Origin: Zingiber officinale
Taxonomy: Eukaryota > Streptophyta > Magnoliopsida > Zingiberales > Zingiberaceae
Length of the DNA stretch: 64,000 nucleotides
Direction: 5' to 3'
NCBI RefSeq assembly: GCF_018446385.1
Contig: NC_055990.1
Location: forward strand, 23,245,558 to 23,309,557
In this document: positions 34,701 through 46,616 of the stretch, piece by piece
Layout: each line of letters opens with the position of its first letter
Numbering within the stretch: the first letter of the stretch is position 1
Translations under genes and position numbers: made by a program
The notes under the pieces: generated by a model
What the model was told of the DNA's origin: nothing
Database searches by the model: none
Seen by the model: the letters and a program-made list of their open reading frames with translations, nothing else

Positions 34701-36249
34701 ACCAGGTACCGGTAGATAACACCACTAAACATGTATCAACTAATGAATAAAGTACACCTCTATTGTTCTCAGTTCTGAGAGGATATCCCACCTTAATGTC
34801 CAAGTCTTATTTCCAATCATTATAATTGGGACAACTAAGTCTATTCTATAGTATAACAACTAGGGGATTGACTAACATTTGAAATCCTAATAATCACAAA
34901 AATATTTGGTCAAGACCAACACCTTAAAATCCCCGTGAATTTTGTATGCCTCGATAGTGTGGACGTATATAAAAAAGAAGATTTTATCCATTAATTTTAT
35001 TATCTTGTCAACCTATCTTTTTGACAAATAAAATTAATAGTTGGTCTTTCTTTGATCAAATATTTGGTCAAAACTTTGAATTTAAAATAATATCGATTCC
35101 TCAAAACAATATCATTTAAATTCACCAACACCTCAAACACCATAAATTTTGCATGCCACGATAGTGTGGACGTATACAAAATTGAGCATTTGTAAGAGAA
35201 GGGTTATACCCATTAATAATCTTGTCAACCTATCTTTATGACAAATAAAATTACCTCAAACACCGTAAATATTGTATGCCACGATAGTGTGGATGTATAC
35301 AAATTCAACATTTATAAGAGGGGGTTTTAATTTTATTATCTTGTCAATTTATCTTTATGACAAATTAATTAATAGTTGGTTTTTTTTCGGTCACACAAAT
35401 AATAACAGTGACTCCGATGGGGAGGATACTATTAAGTGTGCCTAAGTGTATACCATTACTTGATACTTAGTCCATTAAGTAAGATTGTGCCCCTTCCGAT
35501 GGAGAAGATCACACGCTCCTAAATAATTTCCTATAACCATCCAAATATGGAAGTTTGATCTAGTGATCCGCAAACAAACTCATCTGATATGGAGGAAGGC
35601 ACTCAGAGCCAACGCGCAAGCTTGTTGCATCACTTACAAACCAGTAATGGAGACCATGGAATTTATATACTAATCCCTCTCCCACTTAGTTATTTATGGT
35701 GAGGAATTTTAACCTATGCTAGTATACATCACATGCACACACACATCACAGTAAATAAAAGCAATAAATATGAAAATTAATTTTCCAACTATTATGGCTT
35801 CTTCCATCACTGTCCATCGCATGCTGCCAGCCCTCAAGTTCATGCCGTCAGGTCCATCGAGCTTCCTTTTTCCGCTGCGCCTCTGGTCCTCCGATAGCAC
35901 CACGCCTCGCAAGGATACGATCCGCGACCAAAATAGAATTTTTACATATATCAATCCTATATTCCATAAAGGAATGTACATGTAATCTAGATCGAAACAA
36001 CAATGTAAAATTCTAATAACTAATACAACTCCTGTTGTATTTAATTTTACAGTCATGCACATACAATAAAATGTCCTGGACATGTCCAAGAGTCCAATCA
36101 CACACAATATCTATATGTCATAATAGTTGGAGCCTGGAACCACAAAGTTAGCACATCCTACTATTATCCTGCCTAAATTATGTATGACATGTGCATAATC
36201 TATTTGATAACCAAAACACACAGAGGCAAACCTTAGCTCTGATACCAAT
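31731..36249 (-). pseudogene. Broken pol of Copia B
   Basis: From the PBS downward on the minus strand: no gag recognised in 34804-36235, a stretch that instead carries three copies of TGCCACGATAGTGTGGACG at about 34947, 35155 and 35277; protease with WCVDTGAADHVCNSLQGF (34531-34803); GAG-pre-integrase with LWHLRLGHINLSRIQRI (34153-34362); the integrase-to-RT linker with VPRRSGRVVRQ (33279-33578); RT with the LYVDDI catalytic motif (32528-32734). Many stops and frameshifts. Confidence 0.8.
36236..36247 (-). other. Primer-binding site of Copia B
   Basis: On the minus strand TGGTATCAGAGC lies two bases inside the 5' LTR edge, complementary to initiator tRNA-Met. Confidence 0.85.
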
Positions 36250-38209
36250 TGTTGGTTGGTCCTAGGAAGATCATACCGGTTCCACTGTATAAAAATTTTA
36301 TACAAGTGTCGAACCTTTCCTAAACAACCTATTGTATTCTTTAGAAATTAAATTAGGAATCGCAAACGGAACTTAACATTATTGATTCCAAATTTAACTT
36401 ATCTGTTCTTAATGGTTTAGATTTGGATCACAAACGATGCTTAACATTATTGATCCAAATCCACCTATGTTATAAATTCAATTAAATATTTATTTCAAAA
36501 AATGGTTCCCAGGTCAAACATGGTGAGGCACATGACCTTCTTGAGTATAGGATCATCCACCACTGCCTCGATAAAACCTCTTAACGAAATTCAATATTTA
36601 ATTTCCTAAAATAACATTAGGTTTAACCAAAAAGAACAATCGAATCACAAATTCGAAAATCAACAAAAAAAAACACAAACTCGAATATCTAATCCGAAAA
36701 TCTAGAATCATATGCCTCTTGTGTTTGGAAATCATACAAAGAAAATCTAGTATGATGCGGAAAACAATTACTAGTTATACCTTCCTTTATAAGCAAATAA
36801 TCTCTTGATCTTCTACCGTATTTCTCTTCTAATCTCGGACGTTGTGTGGGCAAGGATCTTCCGAGATGAGAACCACCAAGCTCCTTCTTCTCCAAGCTAG
36901 ATTTAGCCACCACCAATTCTTCAAGGGATGCAAGAAACAAAACCTCCTTTCTCTCCTTCTTCTCCTAGCTTGAATCCGGCCACCTTCAAGCTCCATGAGA
37001 TTATAAGGTCCGGCCAATGAAGAAGAAAGAAAAGGAAGAAGAAAAAACAATAGGGCCGACACACCACCAAGGAGGAAAAGAGAGGAAGAAATAGAATAGA
37101 GTCGTTACCCTTGAAGGCACCTCTACCCTCTCTTTTATAATCCTTGGCCCTGGAAAATAAGGAAATTTAAATAAAAACTTCCTTAATTCTTTTGCCATGA
37201 AAAGGAAAATTTTTTTAATTTAAAACAATTTCCTCTTCTTAATTATAATGGTCGGCCACCTATAAGCTCTAAACAAGGAAAGTTTTAATTAACACAAGAA
37301 TTAAAACTTCCTAATTTGTCTCCGGAAATAAAAAAAATTCTCCAATAATTTTTCCCTTCATGGTGGGTTATAAAAGGAAATTTTATAAATTAAAATCTTT
37401 CTTTTAAACATGTGGATGATTTCCCAAAAGGAAAGTTTTATCTAAAATTAAAATCTCCTTTCAATCTACAAATAAGAAAAAATATCAAATCTTCTCTTAA
37501 TCTTTTGTAGATACTTATAAAAGAAAATTTTTAATTTTTAAACTCTCTTTTTAAATCATGAACATGGTTACAAAAAAATAAAAATTTTATCAAAATTAAA
37601 ATCTTCTTTCAATATACAAATAAGGAAAGATTTCAAATCTTTTCTTAATCTTTTGTAGACACTATAAAAGAAAAGATTTAAATTTTAAACTCTCTTTTAT
37701 AAAACCATGTTATCCACATAAGAAAAGATTTTAAATAAAATCCTTTTAATTTTATTAGGGGTGGCCACATCATGCTTGGGCTCTAAGCATTGGTCGGCCC
37801 CTCCATCTTTGCTCAACCCTTTGCTTGGCCGGCCTAAGCTTGGTCTCCAAGCTTGCTTGGCCGGCCCCTTTGGGTTGGGTAAGGAGTAGGTATGCGGTGG
37901 GTATAAATCTCTATATATAAGAGGCTACGATAGGGACCAAGAGGAGAAATTGGTTTTGGTCTCCCGATGAAATTAAGCTTCCCGTGTTTGCCCCGAACAC
38001 ACAACTTAACTTCATCAATAATAATTCATACCACTAAAGAATTATTATTGAACTACCGCACCAATCCCAAATTACACTTTGGGCTCCTTCTTATTATGAG
38101 TGTGTTAATCTCCCTATGTTTAAGATGTTAAATGTCCACTAATTAAATGAGTTACCGACAACTCTCTTTAATTAATAGTTTAGTCGAAGAATAGTACCAC
38201 TCAACCTTA
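36250..38209 (-). repeat. 5' LTR of Copia B, truncated
   Basis: Aligns to 29153-31111. The break at 38209 joins directly to a Gypsy-type LTR beginning ACATGG; six bases ACCTTA are shared by both partners at the joint. Confidence 0.85.
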
Positions 38210-41200
38210 CATGGAAAACGTTACTCCTTCTATAAATCTAGTTTACTTTATTTATTTTTGTCGTATCCTTTTCTTCTTTTTTATTTTACAAATTCTGATT
38301 CTTACTCATAGTCACTATTCCCATGAGGTACTATTCACATGCATAAAACCTTCACTTCTAATTCAAAAATAAAACTCAAGTTTTAACGTCTAAAAAAAAA
38401 AAGCAATTTCAAGCAATTTCACAAATAAGATAGGAAACATTCTCAATTCCAAGACAGCACACACAAAATCCTCAGGAAACATCTCCAGTGTGTCAATAAA
38501 ATTCCCATCAACTTTACCACCCGATTTATAATGAACTCAACACCAGCATAAGCCTAAAAAAAACGAAAATAAATTCATAAAGTCTTTGAGCATATGGAGA
38601 AACATTCTAAAAACTACCTGACATCAGGAAAAAAAACAGAACAGTTAAACTTCTCTTAAACATCGATAGAGTCTAGAAAAGAAAAACGGAAATAATAATC
38701 AGAAAGGTCAGAGGGAAGTGCTATGCCCATGCTACAATCCACTCAAGCGTCCCGGCCTCTTGTCTCTGCATCATCATCTACAACAATAAAATAAAGTGAG
38801 CCTAAAGACTCAACAAGGGCAACAATTTAACAACATTTAACAATCACGAAGTCTCAATTTAAATTACACAGTGAACTTCAAACAGGTAAAATTTGCAACG
38901 GTATAAGCATTCTGTTACGGAGCTTCAACCTCAGATTTTAAAATGTCCTGCAATCATCACGTTATAACTTTCATCTTATCATCTACTTAACGATGCATTT
39001 ATATTAAATATAGTATGCCCAAGATAGTGCCCCTTTTTATTTATTTATTTATTTATCTGATCAAACTGGGCCATAGCGCTAGATTGGCAAGGCTCCCCGG
39101 ACTTGTCCGATTTCCAATACCTTAACTTGGCAAGGCTCCCCGGGACTTGTCTGGTTTCCAATACCTTAACTTGGACTTGTCCCAGTTTCCAATACCTTAA
39201 CTTGGCAAGGCTCCTCGGGACTTGTCCCGGTTTCCAATACCTCAACTTGGCAAGACTCCCTGGGACTTATCCGGTCTCCAATACCTTAACTTGGCAAGGC
39301 TCCCCGGGACTTGTCCCAGTTTCCAATACCTCAACTTGGCAAGGCTCCTCGGGACTTGTCCCGATTTCCAATACCTCAAATTGGTAAGTCTCCCTGGCTA
39401 TGTCTCGCCAACTCTCATACCTATAAGGACGACCACAAACAATCACTTTCCTCAACATAAATCCATTCTTGGGTTTTGGTAAGTTTAATATGTATCATAT
39501 AAAACTTCAAAACCTACAGAAAAGAAAGGTTGACAATGCTGATACCCGAGCCCTTAGACTCAACTCCCTTCCTACACATTCTCTCACACCATGACACACC
39601 TCAAGCCATTCTAAACTTGACCAAATAATAATCCCTAAGAGCAGCAGCAGCCATCCAAAAATTCCAGCATCAAAATATCCTTCAAATAAAACATCAAAAA
39701 CTTGGCCAAAAGAAGGAAAATGTCCCGAACCCTCTTACCATACCAGATAAATTCCAAAACTCACAACATGCATCAAGCAGGCATTATATCATACAAAGGA
39801 CGCATAAATAAATGTTAACCCATGCCTTTGTGTTTAGAACACTTGGAAAAGAAAATCGAATATGGTTTGTAGAAAGGACAAGGAACGATCGTGGACTCTT
39901 CTTCTTCAAAGGAAAATCTCCAACCTTTCACCACAAACTTCCCCTGAACCAGATGGAGAGAGGGGTGCACGGCTCCCCTCTCCTGGAACCCTAGTTCTCC
40001 CCCCTTTATGTGCCAATGAATCAAGGATTAAGGCCCAGGTGGATTGGTTCTTCTTCTTATTATTTTTTTCAAATATCCACTAATTCCATCCCATTAAGAG
40101 TCACCATTATAAAATAAATTAAATTATTTACAACTTCTCTCCTTAATTGTTCCCTTCTTCATTTCTTTGAAATTCTAAGGAAATACTCAAAACATGAAAC
40201 ATCGTATAGCATTATAATCTAACCTCTTAATCAATCTAAATTATTTGCAAATAAATAAATAAAATTAGTTTAAATCATATTTTTATTTTAATTTATACAT
40301 GTGGCATTGGACCCTACAAATAATAGCAAGTTCAAACATAATTTAGCATCAAGTTCTAACATATTCCAAACTGATAATAATAAGTTCCCAGATCCTTCCA
40401 CTATTCCGTCACACTCACACAAAACACCGCTCATGCTGCCTCCTCCTACTCAAGCTTTCCTTTACATTTATCTACAGTATAAAAAAATGCAAATCTATAA
40501 GCGAATGCTTAGTAAGTACTATCTACTCACAAAACAAGCATAAAAAGAAAGAACATGCTTTCAAAACCGTTTGGGCAAAACACAAACAATGGAAACATGC
40601 TTTTCAAATTACTTGGGGAAAACACAAACATGCACTTAACAGTAATTCACACTAAAACGCATAATTCAGAAATATGTGTATGGCATGTATTTTCAAACAG
40701 GTTTATCATGCAAAACATCAACTTAAAAGCATGCTAGTAATGTAATGAAAATAGGAATCTTGACATATTATAGAGTTCATCAATGTTGCAGTTTATAACT
40801 CAGGTTCTCAACCTTAGGAAAACTTCCACTAAAACAAACAACGAAATTTAAAAATTTTGTATTACATAACTAGTGAAAATAATAATAAACTTGTTTGGGT
40901 CCGGCATTGTACCACTTTGCGCGCATCCTTAATAAGATCTGAGGTAGCTAATCCTGAACCTATTAAGGTACTACTAGGCGATCTAGGGGCCTAGGGGCGA
41001 TCTAGGAGCTCACCCATGGACCTTGTGTCTAGTACATGTCATTTTAAAATAAAATACTTTCTTTTAAATATTGTTTTCTTGTACTTACACTTATTTGTCA
41101 TTTAAACAAACACCTTATGTGCGGTTAATCCCCTCACACTTATAGGGAAGCACATTAGGGCACTTGAATTTGCTTCTTAGCCCCCAAAACTAAATGGGAA

Positions 41201-41885
41201 GCAATTCAAGATACTCTAAACATGCTCTTAGTTCCAAAATTTTAGAGGGCATCTTACATATCATATCATGCATCTTCTTTAACATGTAAAAAAAATATAT
41301 CATAACATGTGTCTTCTTAATCAGACATAAAAGATATCACAACATGTATCATTGAAGCAAATTATGCTGCAGGTGAGTAGTACTTATATCCTCTTGCTAT
41401 TTCTTACTCTTACACCGTTAGGGTTTAGGGAGAACGACCTCTCTTATACGCCTTACTCTCCGGATAGCCCCTCACACGCATACTACTTCCTTGGGAGAAA
41501 CCCTCCTCTTAGATTCTCCCCTTGAAAAGCTTTAAAACTTGGAACCCTAGGGTTCTTGGCCAAAAACTACAAGAGGGGGAAGAGGAGGTTCGGCTAGAGA
41601 GGAGAAGAGAAGATGCAAAGTTAGGTTTTTCTTCTCTTCCCTTCCCCTTTTATACTAAGTGGAAGTTGAAGCATCCCTTCACCCATAATCAACATATAAT
41701 GAATAGTTTCCTATTTTTAATGTGATGCTTTACCACCACCTAATGGCTACTTGAACCAAATCTTAAATCAAAGGTCTAGGGTTCAAATCCCAGCCCGAGT
41801 CATTTATATATATTTTTTTTATTTCTTTTCTCTTCTTCTATTTCTTTTTGCTCTTTTGGAGGAAAGGAAATTTACGGGTGTTACA
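38210..41885 (-). repeat. 3' LTR-type sequence of G, start truncated
   Basis: 40330-41885 matches 58885-60452 of the 5' LTR closely (ATAATAGCAAGTTCAAAC ... GGAAATTTACGGGTGTTACA). The outer start (CTTACATGG...GTTACTC) also resembles 58129-58140, but 38260-40325 is unrelated to the 5' LTR middle. It holds about seven 42-bp units (CTTGGCAAGGCTCCCCGGGA) at 39087-39390 and a second leader-like block (39810-40020). On the minus strand TATAAAAGGGG at about 41648 is the likely promoter. Confidence 0.7.
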
Positions 41886-42400
41886 ATCCCCATACCTTAT
41901 AAAAAGTTCATCCTCGAACTTAGAATAATTGTGGGTACTTCCGTCTCATATCATCCTCGCGTTCCCATATTGCCTCTTCATACTGTTGACTTTGCTACAA
42001 CACTTTTACTAACGGTATATCTTTGTTCCTCAGCTTCTTAACTTCTTGATCTATTATCTGTATAGGTCAATTTTCATAACTGAGATCCTCTTGAACTTGT
42101 ATCGGCTGTGACTCAATCACTTGGTTTACATCGGGAACTTGCTTCTTCAGCATTGAGACATGGAATACATTATGAATGGTCGACATCTCCTGAGGTAGTT
42201 CCAGCTCATAAGCTACCTTGCCAACCCTTCTAGTAATCAGGTATGACCCCACATGACGTGGACTCAACTTTCCTTTCTTTCCAAACCTCATCACTCCTTT
42301 CATAGGAGCCACTTTAAGAAACACTGAGTCCCCAACATCAAATTCTAGTGATCTACGGCGCACATTCGTATAGCACTTCTACCGGCTCAGAGAAGTTTCT
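41886..42400 (-). pseudogene. G integrase C-terminus and chromodomain
   Basis: Minus-strand remnant of about 170 residues: LEFDVGDSVFLKVAPMKGV, LSPRHVGSYLITRRVGKVAY and IHNVFHVSMLKK (the GPY/F-type module, with GSY in place of GPF), then a chromodomain-like end with KKLRNKDIPLVKVL and EREDDMRRKYPQLF. A stop after DLSYEN and another within the chromodomain break the frame. Upstream it is separated from the integrase core by the foldback insertion. Confidence 0.8.
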
Positions 42401-43240
42401 TGTAATGACCCGGCCCTTTGGCTTCTTGGGCAACCCTTGTGGCGACCCAACTGACGGCCCTTATGTTGTCGACCCATTTGGCGACCTCTCATGTCGTCGA
42501 CCGACGACCTTTGGTCGTGCCGTTACTCACTAGGATGCCTCCCCCAAGATTAGAACTCTAAACCTCCAGGCTTAAGTATTAGAGTTTATGAATCCTGGTA
42601 ACCAAGTGAGATCATCTCACTTGGCTATCAGGATTCATAAACTCTAATACTTAAGCCTGGAGGTTTAGAGTTCGAATCCTGGGGAGGCAAAAATCCACTG
42701 ACCAGGGGTGGAAAGTCCTAGAGAGTAACGACATGACCAAAGGTCGTCGGTCGACGACATGAGAGGTCGCCAAATGGGCCAAGAGGGTCGGGTCGTTACA
42801 ATAAAAAGGTGTCTTTTTATTGTAACGACTCGACCCATTTGGCGGCCCATTTGGCGACCCTCGGGTCGTCGACCGTCGACCGTCGGTCGTGCCGTTACTC
42901 ACTAGGACTTTCCACCCCTGGCCAGTGGATTTTTGCCTCCCCCAGGATTCGAACTCTAGACCTCCAAGCTTAAGTTTATGAATCCAGGTAACCAAGTGAG
43001 ATGATCTCACTTGGTTACCAGGATTCATAAATTCTAGTACTTAAGCTTGGAGGTCTAGAGTTCGAATCCTGGGGGAGGCAAAAATCCACTGGCCAGGGGT
43101 GAAAGTCCTAGTGAGTAACGACACGACCAAGGGTCGTCGGTCGATGACATGAGAGGTCGCCAAATGGACCGATGACATAAGGGCCGCCAGTTGGGCCGCC
43201 ACAAGGGCTGCCCAAGAGGCCAAAGGGCCGGGTCGTTACA
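42401..43240. mobile_element. 840-bp four-arm foldback element
   Basis: Starts TGTAATGACCCGGCCC, ends GGGCCGGGTCGTTACA, and is flanked by TTTCT (42396-42400, 43241-43245). The whole is one inverted repeat centred near 42811 (AATAAAAAGG/CTTTTTATT), and each half is itself an inverted repeat centred near 42613 and 43003 (CCAAGTGAGAT/ATCTCACTTGG). The outer arms share a segment (TTGGGC...GGCCCTTATG) that the inner arms lack. A tRNA B-box-like GTTCGAATCC occurs in several arms. No protein is encoded; long open frames across it are by-products of the repeats. Confidence 0.85.
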
Positions 43241-43245
43241 TTTCT

Positions 43246-43849
43246 ATCCTCTGGCGAATGTTCTGAATGGTTTTGGTGGTGTCCTCGATAAGATCTGTCT
43301 AGAGTCTCATTTCTTTATTTTCACCACCTTCATACCAACAGATAGGGGGTCTACATCTCCTCCCATATAGAGCCTCATAAGGTGTCATTCCGATAGTAGT
43401 TTGATAGCTATTATTATATGTGAATTCTGCTAAGCATAGATATCGACACCAGTTCCCTTTGAAATCTAAGGCACAAGCCCGTAGCATATCCTCCAAAACG
43501 TGATTTACTCGTTCTGTTTGCCCGTCAGTTTGAGAATGAAATACGGTGCTAAACCGTAGCTTAGTGCCAAGAGCTTTCTAAACACACTCCTAGAAGTGTG
43601 AAGTAAAGCGACCATCTCTATCAGAAATTATGGTTTTGGGAACTCCATGTAATCTGATAACCTCTTTAACATATATTTGCGCTAGCTGTTCAATAGAGTA
43701 GGATATTCTAATAGCTAGAAAATGAGCAGACTTGGTCAATCTATCCAATATTACCCAGATAGCATCATAACCATTCATGGTTCTGGGTAGTCCTACTATA
43801 AAATCCATAGATATATCCTCCCGCTTCCACTCTAGGATCTAGATAGGAT
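43246..43849 (-). pseudogene. G integrase core
   Basis: Catalytic core of a Gypsy integrase: WVILDRLTKSAHFLAI, the second catalytic Asp in IISDRDGRFTSHF (43590-43808), and FTYNNSYQTTIGMTPYEALY (43299-43496). Stops occur around 43560-43590. The upstream edge at 43849 is the insertion site of the Tekay-like element; the zinc-finger part continues at 54336. Confidence 0.85.
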
Positions 43850-43854
43850 ACAGA

Positions 43855-46616
43855 TGTAAAATACCTGAAATAGGCGAATATTAATAAGGAAATTTTCCGA
43901 AATTTTTGGAAATTTTTCGGGAATTTTTCGGAACTCGTATGGATAAGTTAACGAGGATAAAATTTGGGTTCCCGAAAAGGCCTGTTTAGGCTACCCATTT
44001 AAGTGAGGAATTGTTTATTTTATAAATTCCTTTTTCTTATTTCTTTTCCTTTATTTTCTCTCTTCCTCGCCGTTTCCTTCTCTTCGCCCGCGCCTGCTCA
44101 CCCAAACCCTAACCGCCGGCCACGGCGATTTTTCTTCCTCCCCTTCCACTTCTTCTTCTTCCCGAGATACCGCCGGCCATAGGAGCCCTAGCGCCGACCT
44201 TCTGCCCGCGACGCCGGTCTCTCCTCTGTGCTCTAGCCTTGATTCACTGCCGACCTCTCCTCTACTCGCCGCCGCTGTGCCCTAGCCGGAAGCCGACGGC
44301 CACGGTTCCATCTCTCTCCAGCGGCCATTTTGTTGTTGTCCTTGCTATGCCCTAGCACCGGCAGCCGACCACAGTGCCCTAGCCTTCCTTCTGCCGTAGC
44401 CGCCACAGGGAGCAGTGACGCCGCCTTTCCTCTTCTTCCTGTCCAAGCGCCGGTGAAGTGCAAGCACAACCGAGCAAAGCCTTCACATTTCTCTAGCGCC
44501 ATCCTCCTTCCCTCCGTGCTGCCGAACCGACTCTCATAGCCCACTTTCGTGCCCTAGTTGGGTGTACTGCCGCCGCTGCTCCTCTGCACAGTGTCGCCGT
44601 CGTTCGCCCTATTGTCGGCCAGCCGAACCCTAGATCATTGCTTGCTCACCTGGGCCCTAGTTCCCTAATGCTGAAGCCTCTAACTCGTGCCCTAGCAGTG
44701 AAGTCACTTGTTCTAATTCCAGTAGCAACCATCTCTTGTAGTTGGATCATGTGCTAATTGTTTTTGGTTTCTGGCAGCAAGGTTTTCAGTTGTATCAATT
44801 GGAAATTCTTCGACCTTGGATTTAAAAGTGATACATCCAGATTTAGGTGAGTTTAGAGGTGATTCCATTCTACATTGAATTCCATTAATAGTAATGGGTA
44901 GTACCAGTTGATTAGTCGATATTAGATTGATAAATATATTTGTTGTATTCCATTTGGATAAGTTAATTGATGATCCAATTGAGGTTTATAAATTGGGTTT
45001 GTATTTAAGTTAGATTTCAGGGATTCGATTTAGCTAATTAATTTGTATATAATTAGCTAAACCTGTATGTCGTATTGATACAGGACTTTGACGCGAGACG
45101 AGTATCTCGGAGTCGGAATTGGACTTTTCTTTTATCGGAGGCGGGTACTTTTGACTTATTGTCTTTGATATGCTTAGTAATGAAATTAACAATTTGCATT
45201 AATTGTGTTTTCTTATTTGTTTCGGTTAATCACTGCCCGATACATGTTGCCTGCTTGATTGATTGTTTGTTTGCATCTCGTATTGATACCTATTTGATTT
45301 CACATGCTCATGGGTAGTGATATAACCATGTTTTACCATGTCAGGACCTAGGTTTGATACCTTATTTGATCAGTATACCTTGATATGATTTATTCACTAT
45401 GGTGCCCATTGTTATATGTCCAGAGGTTGGTTTAGTATATTACCATGCTTAGTGACATGCACTATTTGCATAACCGCATGCTGTGCGATAGATTGCTCCA
45501 TTATTGTTGAGCACTTTGCCAGTTTTCATCACTGTTCGGTGCTCCGTTGTGACGTGACACGGCGTGGTAGCACGTCAGTTTGGCTCTTCCGGTGCTCCGT
45601 TGGTCCGCTCATGGGTAGTGTGACACAGCGTGTAGCACGTTAGAGATCCCTCCCCGTCATAGCGCACCGGGAGATGAGAGCATTGCGCTCCCCCATTTAT
45701 GATTTGGGGTAGGAGTACGTGTGTACTCCGACAGCATCCCGTCCACTCGATCACTCATCAGGAGTAGTGTTGCAGAGTGCACGGTTGTCACAGCTCTACC
45801 CACTCGGTCCCACTTTTGTTATGAGTTGGCTGACTGGCGTCCGGGGTGACCATGACATTGGCATCATATGCATGATGCATTTATTATTTGTGATTGTGTT
45901 TGCTGCATTTATATGCTGCATATTGTTTGGATACCTATGTTTGATATGTATACAGGTCTTCTATACCTTTCGGACTGTTTGTCCTTATACCGGGTCCTGG
46001 TTAGTACAGATTCCCTCCTGTCTACTTCGGTTTGCATTTATCTTTATTTTTATCAGGAGACTGTACGCATGATTAGTGCTAGGTGTTATTTCTTTACTTT
46101 GCATATCAATTGTACCTGCTGAGTGTTGGACTCACCCCGCCTCCATTGTTATTATTTTTCAGGTTAATGCTGTCAGGAGAGAGTTCTAGTTGCTAGTCCC
46201 CTACAAATCTCAAGCTGTATTTATCTTTTGGGTTTCTTATTTAGACTGTGTTAGACTTATTCTATTTGAGGATTTGGATATTGTATGGATTCATATGATC
46301 GATGGATTTTTGTATGATTTGGATTTGTTCTACTACATGCCTGCCTGGACGGCAGAAGAGGTAAGTTAATCTTATCGTCGGATTTGAGATTTACGAGTGT
46401 AGTTGAGTAGGGTTGTTTTTGAGTCATATGTTCATTGTTACAGTGTGTTTATTATTAACTGCGTGTGATGGTTATATATATGTTTGTTTATTTCTGTTAT
46501 TATTCCAGCCGCATGTGGCTGAGGTATGTGGTTATGTAGAAAGTTTCAGATTGTCCGTCGTACAGGGGAGATGCTGTCGAAATTTCTTCGGACAGGGACT
46601 CCTCCGGGGCGTGACA
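43855..46616 (+). repeat. 5' LTR of the Tekay-like element
   Basis: 2762 bp. It shares start, end and internal landmarks with the 3' LTR and, at lower identity, with the solo LTR at 4933-14968. The GC-rich part 44090-44700 yields open frames in several phases on both strands; they are duplicated in the other LTR and are not genes. Confidence 0.9.

Larger units (their letters stand above)
29153..38209 (-). mobile_element. Copia B, Ty1/Copia retrotransposon (5' LTR truncated)
   Basis: 3' LTR 29153-31730, degenerate internal region 31731-36249, tRNA-Met PBS at 36236-36247 (minus), 5' LTR 36250-38209. The 5' LTR breaks at ACTCAACCTTA and lacks about 619 bp present in the 3' LTR (31112-31730). 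It is inserted in the pol of Copia A. Domain order protease, GAG-pre-integrase, integrase, RT is that of Ty1/Copia. Confidence 0.85.

Noticed and set aside
42651..43028. 125-residue minus-strand frame
   Set aside because: It spans the arms of the foldback element and reads inverted-repeat sequence.
42401..43240. tRNA gene suggested by GTTCGAATCC
   Set aside because: No cloverleaf with anticodon arm could be formed; the motif sits in foldback arms.
44233..44544. 103-residue frame on the minus strand, repeated at 51937-52248
   Set aside because: It is in both LTRs of the Tekay-like element and antisense to it; a by-product of GC-rich LTR sequence.
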